A model generated the notes under the pieces. The model was given only the letters and a program-made list of their open reading frames with translations. It did no database searches and was not told the origin of the DNA. A stretch of DNA of 64,000 nt from positions 60,782,432-60,846,431 of the forward strand of contig OZ007570.1 in NCBI GenBank assembly GCA_963931925.1, written 5' to 3'. How positions within the stretch are numbered: the first letter of the stretch is position 1; each line of letters begins with the position of its first letter. Positions 1 through 12,032 of the stretch are shown here, piece by piece. A program made the position numbers and the translations under genes. Source of the DNA: Onchidella celtica (lineage: Eukaryota > Mollusca > Gastropoda > Systellommatophora > Onchidiidae).

Positions 1-1320
1 TTCTCAGTAACCACTATAAAAACGTCCATTTTTTACCGCCAGAAATACACATACTTTGGAATATTTTTTTCTCATAATTTTTTTGTTTATGGTCCAATTG
101 CTTCAAAACAGCTCCTGTAGGTACCTTATCCATTTCTGAGCACATTAAGCATAAGATTATGTTAAAAAGTATCTGTGGTTTCCTTTGTAATGCATTTCAC
201 CGAACCCATTGAAAAGAAGAGCACCTTTTGGCAACTGACCATATATGTAACAGCTGTAATAGTTTCGTTTTCTAAAGGGTTGTAGTTAGATCAACTAACT
301 CCCCCCTCCCACTATAACGTGCTAGAACAACCTGAGCAGTTACAATATTGATCATTTATTATTAAGCCGGGTTCCCTCTGAATCGATTTAAGTGCACAAA
401 TGACAGCTTTACATACATCATAAATTCCTCTTAATCTGAATTACGAGCATTCTAGCTAAACAGCATGCAAAGTAAAAACGATGTTTCAAAAGCTAGATCT
501 ATATCTACATCAATTATAATGTGTGTGTATTATGTGAAAAATGCGTCTGTTCTTTAGTTAAGCCTGTGGGGCAATCCGCTAGTTCAATAATATTGAACCC
601 TTGAGTCTGAAACATGGCTGACGATTCTGTCAATATTATCTAAGTTTTTGTTGTTTTTTATTAGATCTAATCTGACATTTTGAGGGGGCTAATAATTATG
701 TACATGTTTTTTGTTTTTTTTTAAATGAACCTTCATTATGAACATTTCGACAACATGGCTGCGTTGATTTAATGAAACGGTTATCTCGACAAATACAGAA
801 GACTGAAGAAAACTGTGAACAGAGGAGAGTAGCACAGTTATCAGATCCTTAGCGTTAAACAGCGTCTGATCGATGGCATAAAGGTTAATACATAATGGCA
901 CCCTCGCCTGTCAAGGAAGAGACCGCCTGTTGACTTCACGCCAGCAAAGAACATCAATACATTTTTTTATTTATGCATAAAGTGCGTTTTCTCTAGCCGC
1001 GCTCACTGCTTGGTTAAGAATCCATCACGTCAATATGGGAGAAAAAACGATCGTTGTTCAGTTGCTTCCTTTATTTATTCTGGTATGGCGAACGGGACAG
1101 TTACTAAATGATTAACAGTTTTAAAAATAGGGAGAACACAGAAACAAATTTATAGTCGCAGTGGGTGGGCTTGGTACTAAATTAAGCTGTAGCAAAAAGA
1201 AGAGAAGAACTGACTGGGATGTACTTTCTAAAGTCCGACGTCCACAAGAAATAACGAGAAAAATATATCAAATTTTTTTTAAAATGTTAAAAATAAAATT
1301 TGATCAGCTTTCGGTCAGGA
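1..1320. other. Unassigned AT-rich DNA
   Basis: No coding stretch, RNA gene or repeat family was recognised here. Open frames are short and lack family motifs. The segment ends at the CT satellite. Confidence 0.5.
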
Positions 1321-1325
1321 ACTAC

Positions 1326-1327
1326 AG

Positions 1328-1359
<32 letters not shown>

Positions 1360-1535
1360 CTCTCTGTCTCTCTCTTTCTCTCCCTCCCTGTTTCTCGGTC
1401 TGTCTCTTCCCGTCCATCTGGCACTGTATTCTATCTCTCTCTCTTTCTCTCTGCGCGTATCTCTCTTTCTCACTCCATCCCTTTCTGTCTTCCTGACTGT
1501 CTGTCTATCTGTCTGTCTGTCTCCCTGTTTCTCTG

Positions 1536-1566
<31 letters not shown>

Positions 1567-1591
1567 GTCTCTCTGTCTCTCTCTCTTTCTT

Positions 1592-1623
<32 letters not shown>

Positions 1624-1640
1624 TCTCTCTCTCGTTCTAG
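1326..1640. repeat. CT (GA) microsatellite with GTCT variants
   Basis: About 315 bases of almost pure CT dinucleotide repeat with interspersed TCTG, TTCT and GTCTGTCTATCTGTCT variants. Long open frames on both strands across it encode only Ser/Leu or Arg/Glu alternations and are by-products of the dinucleotide repeat. Confidence 0.95.
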
Positions 1641-1889
1641 TCACAATTTAGCATCAAGACGGAAATTGTTATTTGCTATGATCAATGCGACCTCGCATAA
1701 TTATCCTAACTTTCAGGATTGGATCAGCAGTTTTAAGCAGAGCCTAGGGATTTCTCAACAAACACGATTGAACCGTTTGCGGCTTTTTGATTCGGTGTTA
1801 TTGTTATTGAATACTGTGTACATGTTGATTCACCGTTCTCTTGAGAATGCGAATGTCGATCTGAAAAACACCTCTTAAGGTTTGAATTT

Positions 1890-2200
1890 TGAGTTAAGAT
1901 TTTACGGCGCGTCGGCACGATCACGGCCACTTTGCGCCCTTCACGGTCTGTTTGTGTACATTTTCTTTCTCTATGATTCATATTCAGAGCTGTTAAGTTT
2001 AACATGGAATTAAATACATTCATATAATTTTAACACATTGGTAAAATTCTTTTAAAAAAAATTGTTTTGAATAGATCTGTAAACCGTATTGTAAACGAGT
2101 ATAACAGTTATTAAATCAAGTTGTAGATCTTAGCCTCTCTCAGAAAGGACAGGATTCTTTCATGAATCCGCACGTGGGTCTGAACACAACTGTTGACATC
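1890..2200. repeat. Diverged repeat related to the 39.3-39.96 kb segment
   Basis: Two blocks are shared in the same order with the later locus. One runs from GCGCGTCGGCACGATCACGG to TATTCAGAGCT. The other begins TAGCCTCTCTCAGAAAGGAC and contains TGAATCCGC. The copy here lacks most of the middle of the later copy, including its THAP-like open frame, so it could be a deletion derivative. No terminal repeats were identified. Confidence 0.4.
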
Positions 2201-2235
2201 TGAACAGAGCTCTCACTTGCAAAATGGATCTGTGA

Positions 2236-2440
2236 TAGAGAAGGGAGGGAGAAAGAGAGAGAGAGAGAGAAGGGAGAGAAAGAGAGTGGGGACAGAGAGG
2301 GAGAGAGAGAGAGAAGAAGAAGAAGGTAAAGAGAAAAAAAGAGGGAGGGGGAGCCGGACAGAAAGAAAGAAAGGTAGAGAAGGAGAGAAATAAGGAGAAG
2401 AAGAAGAGGCAGAGAGAGAGAAAGAGAGAGGGGAAGAGAT
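2236..2440. repeat. GA-rich purine tract
   Basis: About 200 bases of GAGA/GGGA/AAGAAG purine repeat on the plus strand, compositionally the complement of the CT tract 0.6 kb upstream. It contains no recognisable gene. Confidence 0.9.
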
Positions 2441-3135
2441 AATTGTGTTAATCACGTAAAATATGTATTGTTGTGTCCCTGGCGTTTTTTTTAATTGTTG
2501 TTGTCGTTGGTGGTGTTGTTGTTTTGCACGAGCAGCCAAACTTCTCCCTTCTGAGATTAATAATTTGAAAAAAGATTCTGAAAGATTCCGATAGTGATAG
2601 TCTAGCAAATCACAGCCCTACACAAAAGAATAATGAACAAATCAGCTAAATGAAAAATCGCTCGTGCACTTGACGTCTCTTGATTGCGTGTTTTCTGTTT
2701 TTAATCTACCCGAGTTTCATCACCTGCAGAAACAGCACAGACATGCGGTAATTTTTAGCTGCAGAGAGACAGTCACTAGGCCTGGGCCTGGGTGGCACCA
2801 GCACTGTTTTCAGTGTCGCGAGTCCCCACGCCGACACCACTCCGACTCCGACTTTTGTTCGGGTAACGATAATTATAGTTACTCAGACATGCCAATTAAT
2901 CATTACTGCGTATCTAATTCACTCATTGTCATAATAATATGACTCATTCTCAAAAGGTGGTCCCCACTTTGTTGCACCAAGTCCATATTTCCAAAACACC
3001 TTAATGTTCATTAAATCAATGGATATCGTATTCATAGGCATTCACGGTTCACAATTTCTGAACGAAAGGATAACTTTGATCCCCTCTTTGTCAAAATTCG
3101 ATAATAACAAAAGCGGCATCTGGTAACTGGGGCGT
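2441..3135. other. Unassigned DNA
   Basis: Nothing recognised in this stretch beyond short homopolymers. Confidence 0.4.
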
Positions 3136-3139
3136 CACT

Positions 3140-3420
3140 GATCGCGGGTGGTATTGATTACAGACGTAAGTCACTTTTGGCCATTTTTCAGGAAGTGAAA
3201 AAAACCGCATTTACTCATTTTCGATTTAATCGCTTCCAGCTATTGTGTGAATGTGACAATCAGTGTTGCGTGTCACTGCAGCTTGCTCGTTTTATGCTGG
3301 AACCACCTGTTTTCCTCAGCGAGGACTTACGTCACTTGCAAATTAGAAAAGAGTTTTTGATTACAGGTGTAAGTTTACTTACGACCCAGTTATGCCTGAA
3401 GCTAGACATTGATCACAGAT
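3140..3420. repeat. Repeat with GATTA..CGTAAGT boxes, related to 8.16-8.58 kb
   Basis: The block CGGGTGGTATTGATTACAG, continuing into GACGTAAGT, recurs in inverted orientation near 8.55-8.57 kb. A second box (TTTTTGATTACAGGTGTAAGT) lies near 3354. These look like terminal or internal repeats of a DNA element, but no clean TIR pair or target duplication was established. Confidence 0.4.
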
Positions 3421-3489
3421 GTTGCATTGCCATATTTAATCGGCTTTGGTGTCCTTTCGAGGACATACAGCTAAAGTACAACTCTACCA

Positions 3490-4371
3490 TTTAAAAACAC
3501 CTCTGGGTTTCCTTCATCTTTGACTTTTCAATTTGAAAGGGACTGGGTCCAATCAATATAGTAACAATGTCAAGAGGTAATGGCATATTAGCAAACAATA
3601 TAATGTAAGTAACAAATTGGGAAAGGGTTGGGGGGGGGGGGGGGCTGTCAGACTCCATTCGCTCTTCCTTCTAATTTGTACTATCATTCACACATTCATT
3701 CACATGCAGGACATGACGTCATCATCCACCCTCTCAGTCTCCCTAAAGAGCAGAAGCTGCAACTGACACATGAGGACACACTTTCACAATACGTAATAAC
3801 TATTACATTATTCCATTTCAAGTTTTAATACGAACTTTAATTTCGTGCATATTGGACGAAACTGCATGAATGTATCATACCATCACTGCCAACTGGCGCC
3901 ATTCAGTACTTACTTTTTACAACGCATCACATAACATACGAACATCCAAAGGATATCTGCATGTAGTATGAGGATTCTTCCTATCCGCCCATACAGTGCT
4001 TAACTGGTGTGGTGGAAACGTTACGCCATTGTTTAACCCGGGCAGATTGGCAGCAGGCTAAATTTGTGCACAAATACGAAGTAGCAATAGTGTGCAGATG
4101 TTTACATCGGAAAAACATAATAATATTTTCAAAATGCTGTCGTCCTTCCTGACTGAAAATTTTTTTAAAAAAATACTAGCGATCTTATCCTCTTCCTCTC
4201 ACTTTCTCTCCCTCTCTTCTCTTTCCCATTTTATTGACATGCTCACACGAGCACATAAGATTAAAAACTGACATTAAGTGTTAAATTCTATGCTTTCATA
4301 CACTTTCAGTGCAGTAACTGTATGCAGCTGTTCGGTCAAGAAAAACGGACACTTTGAGCTAATGCAGAGAC
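3490..4371. other. Unassigned DNA with a poly-G tract and a CRE-like palindrome
   Basis: A G run lies at about 3630-3644 and a TGACGTCA palindrome at 3713-3720. No coding sequence was recognised. The right part is the 3' flank of the minus-strand gene that starts at 4372. Confidence 0.4.
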
Positions 4372-7150
4372 TTAAAATATTCGTTGCTTTTCGCAGAGAA
4401 TATCAAGATCTCTTAACTTTTCTTCCTCAAGAGTAATGTATTCTTGACGAACGGGTTTTAAATTAATTTCTCTTGCGCCTAACAAATATTTTTTTCTACC
4501 CTTTTGTTCAAGGTTAAGTTGGACCCAGCTGTTTTCTTCGTAATCGTATGATATATCGATTAGGTTGGGCGCTTCTCGTTTGATTCTTATTCTTTTGATT
4601 TTCAGGAAATTAACTTTCTCTCTGTTGGTATCCACTTCAAAATTCTTTATTTGCTTAGATATTTCCTTGATATCTAAGAAGTCAGTAAGATCTAGTTCGT
4701 TTACTTCATATTGTGGAGGTTTTTTTCTGGCTGTTCTCATGCAGGCGGCCCACTGTGGGGTTGTGTATACATTGATATTACGACACGATTGTTCTATACG
4801 GGAATGAATCCCGTCCACTTCATTCTGACTGTGGCCGCTCACAAAAAAAGTGTGCCTTATTTCTGTTAAATCATATTTCGTCCTCACCCACCACAATAGT
4901 GATAGAATATGTCTATTCCTGTTTTGGCCTCCACATGCATCAGAATAGAAGGAAAAGATTTTGTTCCCTTTCTCTATTTGACTTAAGATATATTTATACA
5001 GGCAGGATCCAATTTCATTGGATCCACGCTGTGCAATCCTTTCGTTCCAAATATTATTTATACCCAAGTCCATGCCATAATCATGAATTGACAAGTTATA
5101 AGTATTCAATCGTCTCCTGTGGTAAAATCCCTTGGCGTTGCCTTTCGGGGTGGGCAAAACATCTTATAAATCAAATGTGCACGATGAGAATTGGGCATCT
5201 GTTTTGGCTCTCTGTTTATCAGTGTCCTTCAACTGTCTTACACGATCTTTCATGTAGTGGTGGTCTAGATATTCCTTTTTCATGTCTTCTTTATTGACAC
5301 TATTTTCGTATGCTGTACAGAAATCACATCGGTCCTTAGATCTCTTAAAGAAGCCTAAATTATATTCTGTGTAGAAAATCTGCTTGTACGTCGACAAGCT
5401 CACTGGACTTGCGTTTTGCTGCTTCCTTTCCTCTTCGTACATAGCATATATTTTTAGTAAGCTCAAATCACTACTCAAATAGAATCGACGAGTTTCCTTC
5501 CTACAGTAATGGCTTTCAGTTCGCGGAAAACTGTCTATGTGCTTCCGAGCGTATTCTTTCTCATTGCCCTTTTCATTAGGGCGCACTGCTAGTTTCCCCC
5601 TTTTTTCTGGGTTTGCAACTCCTAAAATGTTTCTGTTTTTCAGTGCAGTGTAAACCATCTTTTCACTCACGTTTAATGTGTCGAGGAAAAATTTTTTGCA
5701 GACCTCAACCTCAACTGAGTTTACCTCGAACTTCCATTTTAATGTACGCTTCCTACGTGAATCTTCTGTGGCTTTCACCAGTTTTTTATCCACTTCTTTA
5801 ACGTTCTGACTGATGAAGTCACGTTGCCTTCTAAGGCAACCCAGCTGCCAGAAACCATGGAAAATCTCTTCCCTCTGACTTGCACTTACATTGTGTTTGC
5901 ATCTGTACCTACATCGCTCACCACATCCTGTCTTCATCTCTCTTGCCTTAACAGTTTTTCCACGTCTTGAAATATACTCCTCTCCACAATTCCTCTTTCG
6001 CTTGATTATATTAAAGACCCAGTTGTCTGGGTTTCTCTGTCTCCTCCTTCCTCGAACAGGACCTGGTTCATTTGAGTCGCAACGCACAGGCTCTTGTCTA
6101 TTATGCGATGATGGACTGACAGAAGCTATTCCACTGAGCTGGTTGTCTGGAAGTGGGGTGGAGGAAAGAACCAAAGGTGGAACCCTTTTTCCAACACGTT
6201 TTTTCTTTGGAGTAGGAAGGACATAGCTGTCGTCATCCCCACCTTCCGAATCAGATATGTGGCCAAAGTCATGAGAAATAGACGGTTCGTCTTCCAACAA
6301 GAAAAGTTCTTTCAGTTTCCTCTTTGCTCTATGTTTGCTGCATCGTTGCACAGGAGACTCCTCTGCGGCTCTCAGGCCATGCTCCTTTTCTCGACTTTGC
6401 CCTCGCTGTTGTCTGTTACGTTGTTTTTCCACCTGATCCTTTAACGTTTTTAAATGTCCGAGAGGGATGTTTTCACAATCACTGTCAGCAAGGTCCAATT
6501 CTTGGCATAGCAGCAGACTATCGCCTTCATCGTTAACTTCATGGAATGGACCAGTGTCAGCCTGTGAAGGGCACTTAATATTCACCGATGTTAATTCGAA
6601 CAGGTCACCAGTATGAAGTGAATCCACTAAATCCTTAAAGAACAACTCGACGTCGTTGTAGGAATGAACAGTCAATGTTGCCTTCCCATCTGGTGCTGAC
6701 ATTCCCATCTCATTTCTGGCATGGGAATCAAAGACGTATATTCTGTCTTCAGACTTTATCAGTCCACATGAGTAGGCAGGTGTGCTGGAGCCGATGGTTA
6801 GAATACTGAACCTGTCACACTTTCTAATTGCTTCTAAAAAAGAAATGAAAGGAGCCTCAGTTGTTGACAGTGTTCCATAAAAAGAATCCAAAATCTCCAC
6901 CTCGTACTGTTTACCTTCTATCCAAAATAGTTTCGCTAGATCGGTAACTAATGGGTAGTTTCCGCTGATGCAAGAATTAGCACATATCCAGTCTCCGTTC
7001 TTCAAAATTTTGTTTAGAACCTCTGTATTCCAGTTCGTGACTACAACTGTCTGGTGCATCATAAAACTGGCCACTGCATTGAACGTACATTGTCGACCTG
7101 GTGCTTTGAAAGAGAGTGACCCCTGGTGCGTGCTGGCTTGAATGGAAAAC
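4372..7150 (-). pseudogene. C76-like cysteine peptidase joined to Cys-rich, DUF7869-type transposase-like protein; one in-frame stop
   Basis: A single minus-strand frame runs from about 7150 to 4372, interrupted only by a TAA at 5164-5166; the same frame resumes directly. The N-terminal part resembles the herpesvirus tegument deubiquitinase fold (peptidase C76). It has a GRQC box with the putative nucleophile Cys at 7087-7089 and a downstream Asp-Ser-His (codons 6729-6721) fitting the family's Asp-x-His. A basic stretch containing PKKKRV could be a nuclear signal. Next comes a Cys cluster (GCGERCRYRC), then a region with SDACGGQNRN, a GHSQNEVDGIHSRIE-type box and AQRGSNE, typical of uncharacterised invertebrate transposase-like proteins that I know as DUF7869 (name from memory). 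The frame stays open upstream of the first in-frame GTG (7072-7074) to a TTTCAG acceptor at 7151, so an earlier exon is likely missing. The C-terminus looks slightly short. It may be a DNA element gene or a recently broken domesticated copy; no TIRs were found. Confidence 0.65.
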
Positions 7151-7194
7151 CTGAAACAATGGAAACATTCCTGTATATATCATTAAGATTTGTG

Positions 7195-7280
7195 CTTTGT
7201 GTGTGTGTGTGTGTGTGAGGGGGGGGGGGAGAGGGGGAGGAGTAGATGTAAGAGAGAAAGCGGGAGTGAGATACAGGCAG
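7195..7280. repeat. GT microsatellite plus G/GA tract
   Basis: A (GT)n run is followed by a G run and GAGGGGGAGG-type purine sequence, just upstream (minus strand) of the peptidase-like exon. Confidence 0.85.
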
Positions 7281-8160
7281 AGCGAGTGACAGATGGAACT
7301 CGAGTTATGCAACACGAAACCATTCATGCCAATTTAATTAATTATTATATTATGGAGTACATTTACGATGTGCTCATCTCCACATATAAAGCTCTAAATG
7401 CTCCCACATTTTTTTCATCAGCAGGCCATAATCACTTTATTATAATCTTGGCTCACTAGGGAGCATACAAGGCTCTGAACACTAACATTGGACAATGTCC
7501 CACAACGCCCATCATTTGCATCTGAGTCCTGTAGGGACAGCGAGAATACAGTGTCTTTCTTAAGGACTTAACGGTACAGACAGCCTACAGATGAAATGAA
7601 CCTTTATGCGGCCTTCAATGTAACAGGCGTTTGCCTCATGAGAGCAGCTCACTGACCACTCTCCTACACTGCCTCTAAAGAGCAAGGATCTGAATAACAT
7701 GACAGGCACTGCTGGATTAATTTTCCACTGAAACTACTCTAGCATTCTCTAACCCCTTCTCTTTCTCACTCTCTCTCTCTCTCTCTGCCAGTGTGTGTAT
7801 GTGTTCCTCATTCTCTCCTTCTGTCTGTCTGTCTCTCTTTCTCCCTCTATAGAACACCTCTCCCCTTTGTCCAAACGCCGTAGGCAGGTAAAGGCAGTTT
7901 GACCACAGTTAGCGGCAGATACCCTCGGTATCGTTGACCTATCCAACCCTTGAATTTTTCATTATGTCAGGTTGGAACTTTCTACTTTCTACTAAACACA
8001 GAGTAATCAAAGAGTACAACAGAAATCTTGCTCATATTTTGCATGTAAATTGTAGACACACAAATAGTTAACAAACTTACCTCTCATTAGAAATCTCCAT
8101 CATCGTAAAAGACAAAGCGCTGACAAAATCTCAAGTGCGTCGTACTAACACAGGTAATAA
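7281..8160. other. Unassigned DNA with a short CT tract
   Basis: A CT-rich microsatellite lies near 7755-7850. No coding sequence was recognised. Confidence 0.4.
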
Positions 8161-8580
8161 ATCATGCACGTTTGGGAGCTTTTCTCGGAAATATGACAAC
8201 TCCAGCCTTGACCTTCATTTGAGCATAGACGTACGTGACACTCACTGTATGAAGGGATGGTGTACTTTGCGGCACTAGACAGTTTTTGATTAGTGTCGTA
8301 AGCAACCATACGACTGTGTGAATGCCTATTCTGGTTGCGCTTCGAGAGAAAAGCAATTGATTAGAGCCGTAAGTACTCATACGACTGTAATCAAAGATTA
8401 TCTTAAGGCATATAAACATACGACCATTGAATAAACTGAAATAACTTCGCAAGTAAAAGGGCTAGAGGTACCGCTATCAGGTAAAAAAATGCGGGAAAGC
8501 CTGGTCCTCAATAATATGAAAAAACCCGGGAAAGCCAAATTTTGGACTTACGTCCCTAATCAATACCACCCGCGTGATGA
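8160..8580. repeat. Repeat with paired CGTAAG / CATACG boxes
   Basis: Two internal boxes combine TTGATTAG and CGTAAG with a nearby CATACGACTG (about 8285-8320 and 8357-8400). Each can pair CGTAAG/GTATG with CATACG as a short hairpin. The right end matches, inverted, the start of the 3.14-kb repeat. Probably a non-autonomous DNA element remnant. The minus-strand open frame across it has no family motif. Confidence 0.4.
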
Positions 8581-10014
8581 CACAGTAATGAGTTAGTAAT
8601 ATCGGACAATGTTAAAAGACGCGGGCGACTCATGGATGAATAGACTAAAAATACTTTTTGTGTATTACCGTGTTTAGCACGCTGTATAAATCAATAGTGC
8701 GAGGCGTTACACGTTTTCTGCAAGTCTCACCTTTACTAACTGAATGTCATTTACTTTGTAAAATTCTGGTACTAACTACTGGGAAATGCTGAATTATGAT
8801 GAAACTAGCTGAGGTTCCCGACGCAGCGGGTTTATTTGTTGTTATCATGTGTTCGTTTAGAAACGCCATTCTGCACCCCTTCTTGCGCGTTCGTGCCCTA
8901 AGCACCCCGCCATCATCTTGTGTGAAGGGAAGAGGGCCGGGGAACGGTGGGCGTCTACTCAGTGTTGAAGTGGCCACGTGTATGGTTAACCAACATATGA
9001 CTGGCAAAGCCATGATTGTGTTCGTGGAAAAGACAGGATCGGGGTGGGATGGGGTGGGGGAGGAGGCGAAATTAGCAACACCAAGTAAACCCACCATTTC
9101 AAGTCTCCAAATCTAAAAAAGAACCTTCCGCAAGTCAACAAGAAAGCACCTGTACTGTACAATTTCAGGTAAATTCAAACCGGCTGAGCGGCGGCAGGTC
9201 TTGTTAAAAATTCCGCGAGTTTTTTCAGTAGATAAGATAAAATACAGCGAATGATGTTGATGTGTGCGACACTGCTCGCTGGTTCTATCATTCACACTGT
9301 GTAGGTGTGTTAGTACACCTGCAAAAAACAATAATCTTTTTAGACAAATATTCTTTGAGCTTCTTGAAGGAATTTTAGTTTTCTATTGATTGACGAGGAA
9401 TGCAATATCTCAAATATTTATTTAAGTACGTGTACAACTGAAAATGTATTAAAGATAAGGAATATAAGTATTAGAAGTAACCGCTGCTTTTCCCCTCTTT
9501 CCTGTAAATTTAAGTCCTCTGCACTTCGTGCAGTGACATGATAGGGCCAATGTTTTGATACATAATTATATCTAACTAGAAGGGACAACCTCATGTTTAA
9601 AGCCGCTTTCCATGAAGTGTATTCTGTTTACCTGCGTTTTTCTCTTGTTGTTGTTTTCAGGCATGCATCTTGCGAAACTCGTTGTTCCTTTTTATTTCCA
9701 TGATGCGCTTTTCTACACACTCCATGAAAATGCCCAAGAATGAAATTGTATGGTGCGTAGTTTAAAACTGCGCACGTCTTCTGCATTAGCAATCCCGGTT
9801 CGTAATACATGCCTGAAATGCATTTTAAAAAATATTTAAAAAATAATGAGAAAAGTACTGAACACGGTTAGGGTCCTCTACTCAGATGCATTTAATGATA
9901 GCGAGACTTTGGTGAGGAAAGGGTTAACCCGAAAACTGTATTAGACCTTGAACTGTGGCTGGCGTGTCTTTTATCCGGTTCACACTGACTTGTCCTCCAT
10001 GGCAACTGGAAAAA
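8581..10014. other. Unassigned DNA, partly 3' flank of the 10.0-kb exon
   Basis: Open frames of up to about 115 codons near 8.75-9.1 kb overlap on both strands and show no recognisable motif. A minus-strand AATAAA (complement near 9690) could serve the exon that ends at 10015. Confidence 0.35.
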
Positions 10015-10174
10015 CTACAATCCATCCATAACATCAGCGTACTGTCTCAATTTGGACTCATCAAAGTCATAGTCCCCTCTGCAGATGGTGGTAGAGATGC
10101 AACAGAGAGGGTAGATGGCTGATTCGTCAAATGTCAAGTAACACCTGTCCGATTGGAGAGCGTAGGATCCACAA
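10015..10174 (-). CDS. Putative last exon of a small cysteine-rich protein (SVWC-like)
   Basis: On the minus strand a pyrimidine-rich acceptor (TTGTCTTCCCAG, AG at the complement of 10175-10176) is followed by 52 sense codons and a TAG at 10015-10017. The encoded stretch has five cysteines, including a YPLCC box followed by an Ile/Ser/Thr-rich spacer and another Cys, and ends in an acidic, aromatic tail. The Cys-Cys box resembles the end of single von Willebrand C domain proteins, which are secreted defence or stress peptides in arthropods and molluscs; this link is inference. Upstream exons and a signal peptide were not found. Codon usage is balanced and there is no repeat character, which supports a host gene. 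Confidence 0.42.
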
Positions 10175-10179
10175 CTGGG

Positions 10180-11890
10180 AAGACAAGACAAATACACAAA
10201 ATTAATATGAAAGGTTGAATTTACTGTCGGTCACTTTTGTGGCCATTAAGAAATAATTCAAACGACCCTCCCGTCAGGCACAGGAAGCGAGCCATTAAAT
10301 TAGAGACAAAATGAAATAGTGATGTTCTAATGCAGCGAAAAAGAACGGCGGAGGAGGGAGAGGGTGTGGGGAGGGAAGAGGAAGAGGAGGAAAATGTCGT
10401 CGCTGCAGGATTCTAACCGGCTAACTCGGTTTTTGTAAATTTTACAGGAGAGTGAAAAAACTGAAAAGCAAAGGCTGTTATACACATTTAGGTGCTGGGA
10501 ATCGGTACTGATACTAAAAATGTTTCCCATTACATGTCAGTACTGAAACAGCATTGTTGGTAACTCTTGACTGCTCTGCCAGTTACAGATTTTGTTTCTC
10601 CATGTCTAGCTTTTAAAGACAGATCAATGGCCTGTTGAAGAATCGTCTCTGAAATAACTGAAATAAGTGGATGTCAATATAAACTGCATTTGAGAAAATA
10701 TAGCTTTCACGTCATCAGTAATGAAAGGGTTAACACAATCATTACTAAGTGGATCTGACGGTCTCACGGGTACCATACAATTCAGGCAAAGGCTGTGAAC
10801 AGGTGGAGAGAAAGAAACAGAAACTGATGACATACTCATCAAACTAGACACTTTAGCGCACAAGTTTGTTTGAGATCTGTTTCGAGTCGGTGCCCAACGT
10901 CTCTGTTTCCGTCGGGTCATCCAGGACAGTAAAGTTTTGACTTGCTACAACTGGTGAGGCAGTCTTGTTTCTGTTGTGTTGCTAGTTTTGTGCATCCGTT
11001 CAATCACAATTCACGGGATTCGAAGACTTGGTAGTACAGACCAGATTACTTCCACGTTTATCCTTGAGGTCCTTTGTTTCTCTCTGTTTCCCCATACTTC
11101 CACGTTTATCCTACATGCAGACCAGTACAGGGATAGGAACATGTACAATCTCACTGGTGAAGAACATATATATAACCAGTTACAAATATTGTCAAATATC
11201 AACATCACAACGTCCCAGCACACGGACATGCACATGCAACTCATCCGTAACCAATAACCATCCTGCAGAAGACACACATACGTCATCAACCCAAACACAC
11301 AATTACATTATCAGCACTTTCAGACAAGGGAAACAACTACAGGGGGAAACACTCATGCCATGTCCCATAACATTTTCAACCAGTCACCCCCATTGTGCCA
11401 ACTCCCGTTTAACTCAGTAGTTCACACCTCACAATGAAACCTGGACAAAACAGTCACAGGCTCACTGGGCCACCAGCCGTACGTGGGCAGTCTTGGTTAC
11501 AGATACCTGCAATGTGGCACCACCTTAAATGTTGCATAGATCCCTTGTATTCCCTTAGAGTTTGTCATAAGGCTGCTGTTACTTGTACGTACGTACTCCA
11601 AGCGTTTTTTGCGCGGGGAACGCATACGTGTACATACCTATCCCTAACCTAGTCCTTATCCTCAATCCTAAATCTCATTGAATCCCTAATCCTGCCCCTT
11701 ACCCTTTCACTTTCAACCAAAAATCAGGAGGAAAACAAAAAAGAAAATCTATAAAGAATAATCAACCAAGGCTGTTGTTAGGGCTATTTCGGGGGGGGGG
11801 GGGGTTGGGGGGTTTGGGGGGGGGGGGGCTCTTTGCCTCTGGAGTCACAAGAGGCCTTAAAATACGCACCCCTAACTAAAAACACTATAA
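10180..11890. other. Unassigned DNA with a G-run cluster
   Basis: No gene recognised. At about 11789-11830 three G runs (about 14, 6 and 13 bases) separated by short T-containing spacers make a strong potential G-quadruplex. Confidence 0.4.
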
Positions 11891-12032
11891 AGAGATGCCA
11901 CTTAAGCACTTTCTGCCATTTAATGTTAATGGGGCCTTTTCGAGAAACTTTATAAGATGGTAGAATAACCAAATCTCTGGCTATGAATATGACAATGAAA
12001 ACTGGCCGCTCAAATTATATTTTAAAAAATGG
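11891..12032. repeat. Internal fragment of the hAT-type MITE family
   Basis: About 142 bases nearly identical to 16374-16515 (AGAGATGCCACTTAAGCAC through TATTTTAAAAAATGG) and to the inverted copy near 54000-54155. No terminal sequence is attached, so this is an internal fragment. Confidence 0.85.

Noticed and set aside
1161-1878. Long Ser/Leu and Arg/Glu open frames across the CT tract
   Set aside because: They are translations of a dinucleotide repeat and exist in several frames on both strands; no non-repeat coding part has a motif.
4372-7150. Integrated herpesvirus gene
   Set aside because: The C76-like domain is joined to transposase-like sequence with invertebrate relatives, and no other viral gene is nearby. 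A shared fold is not evidence of viral integration.
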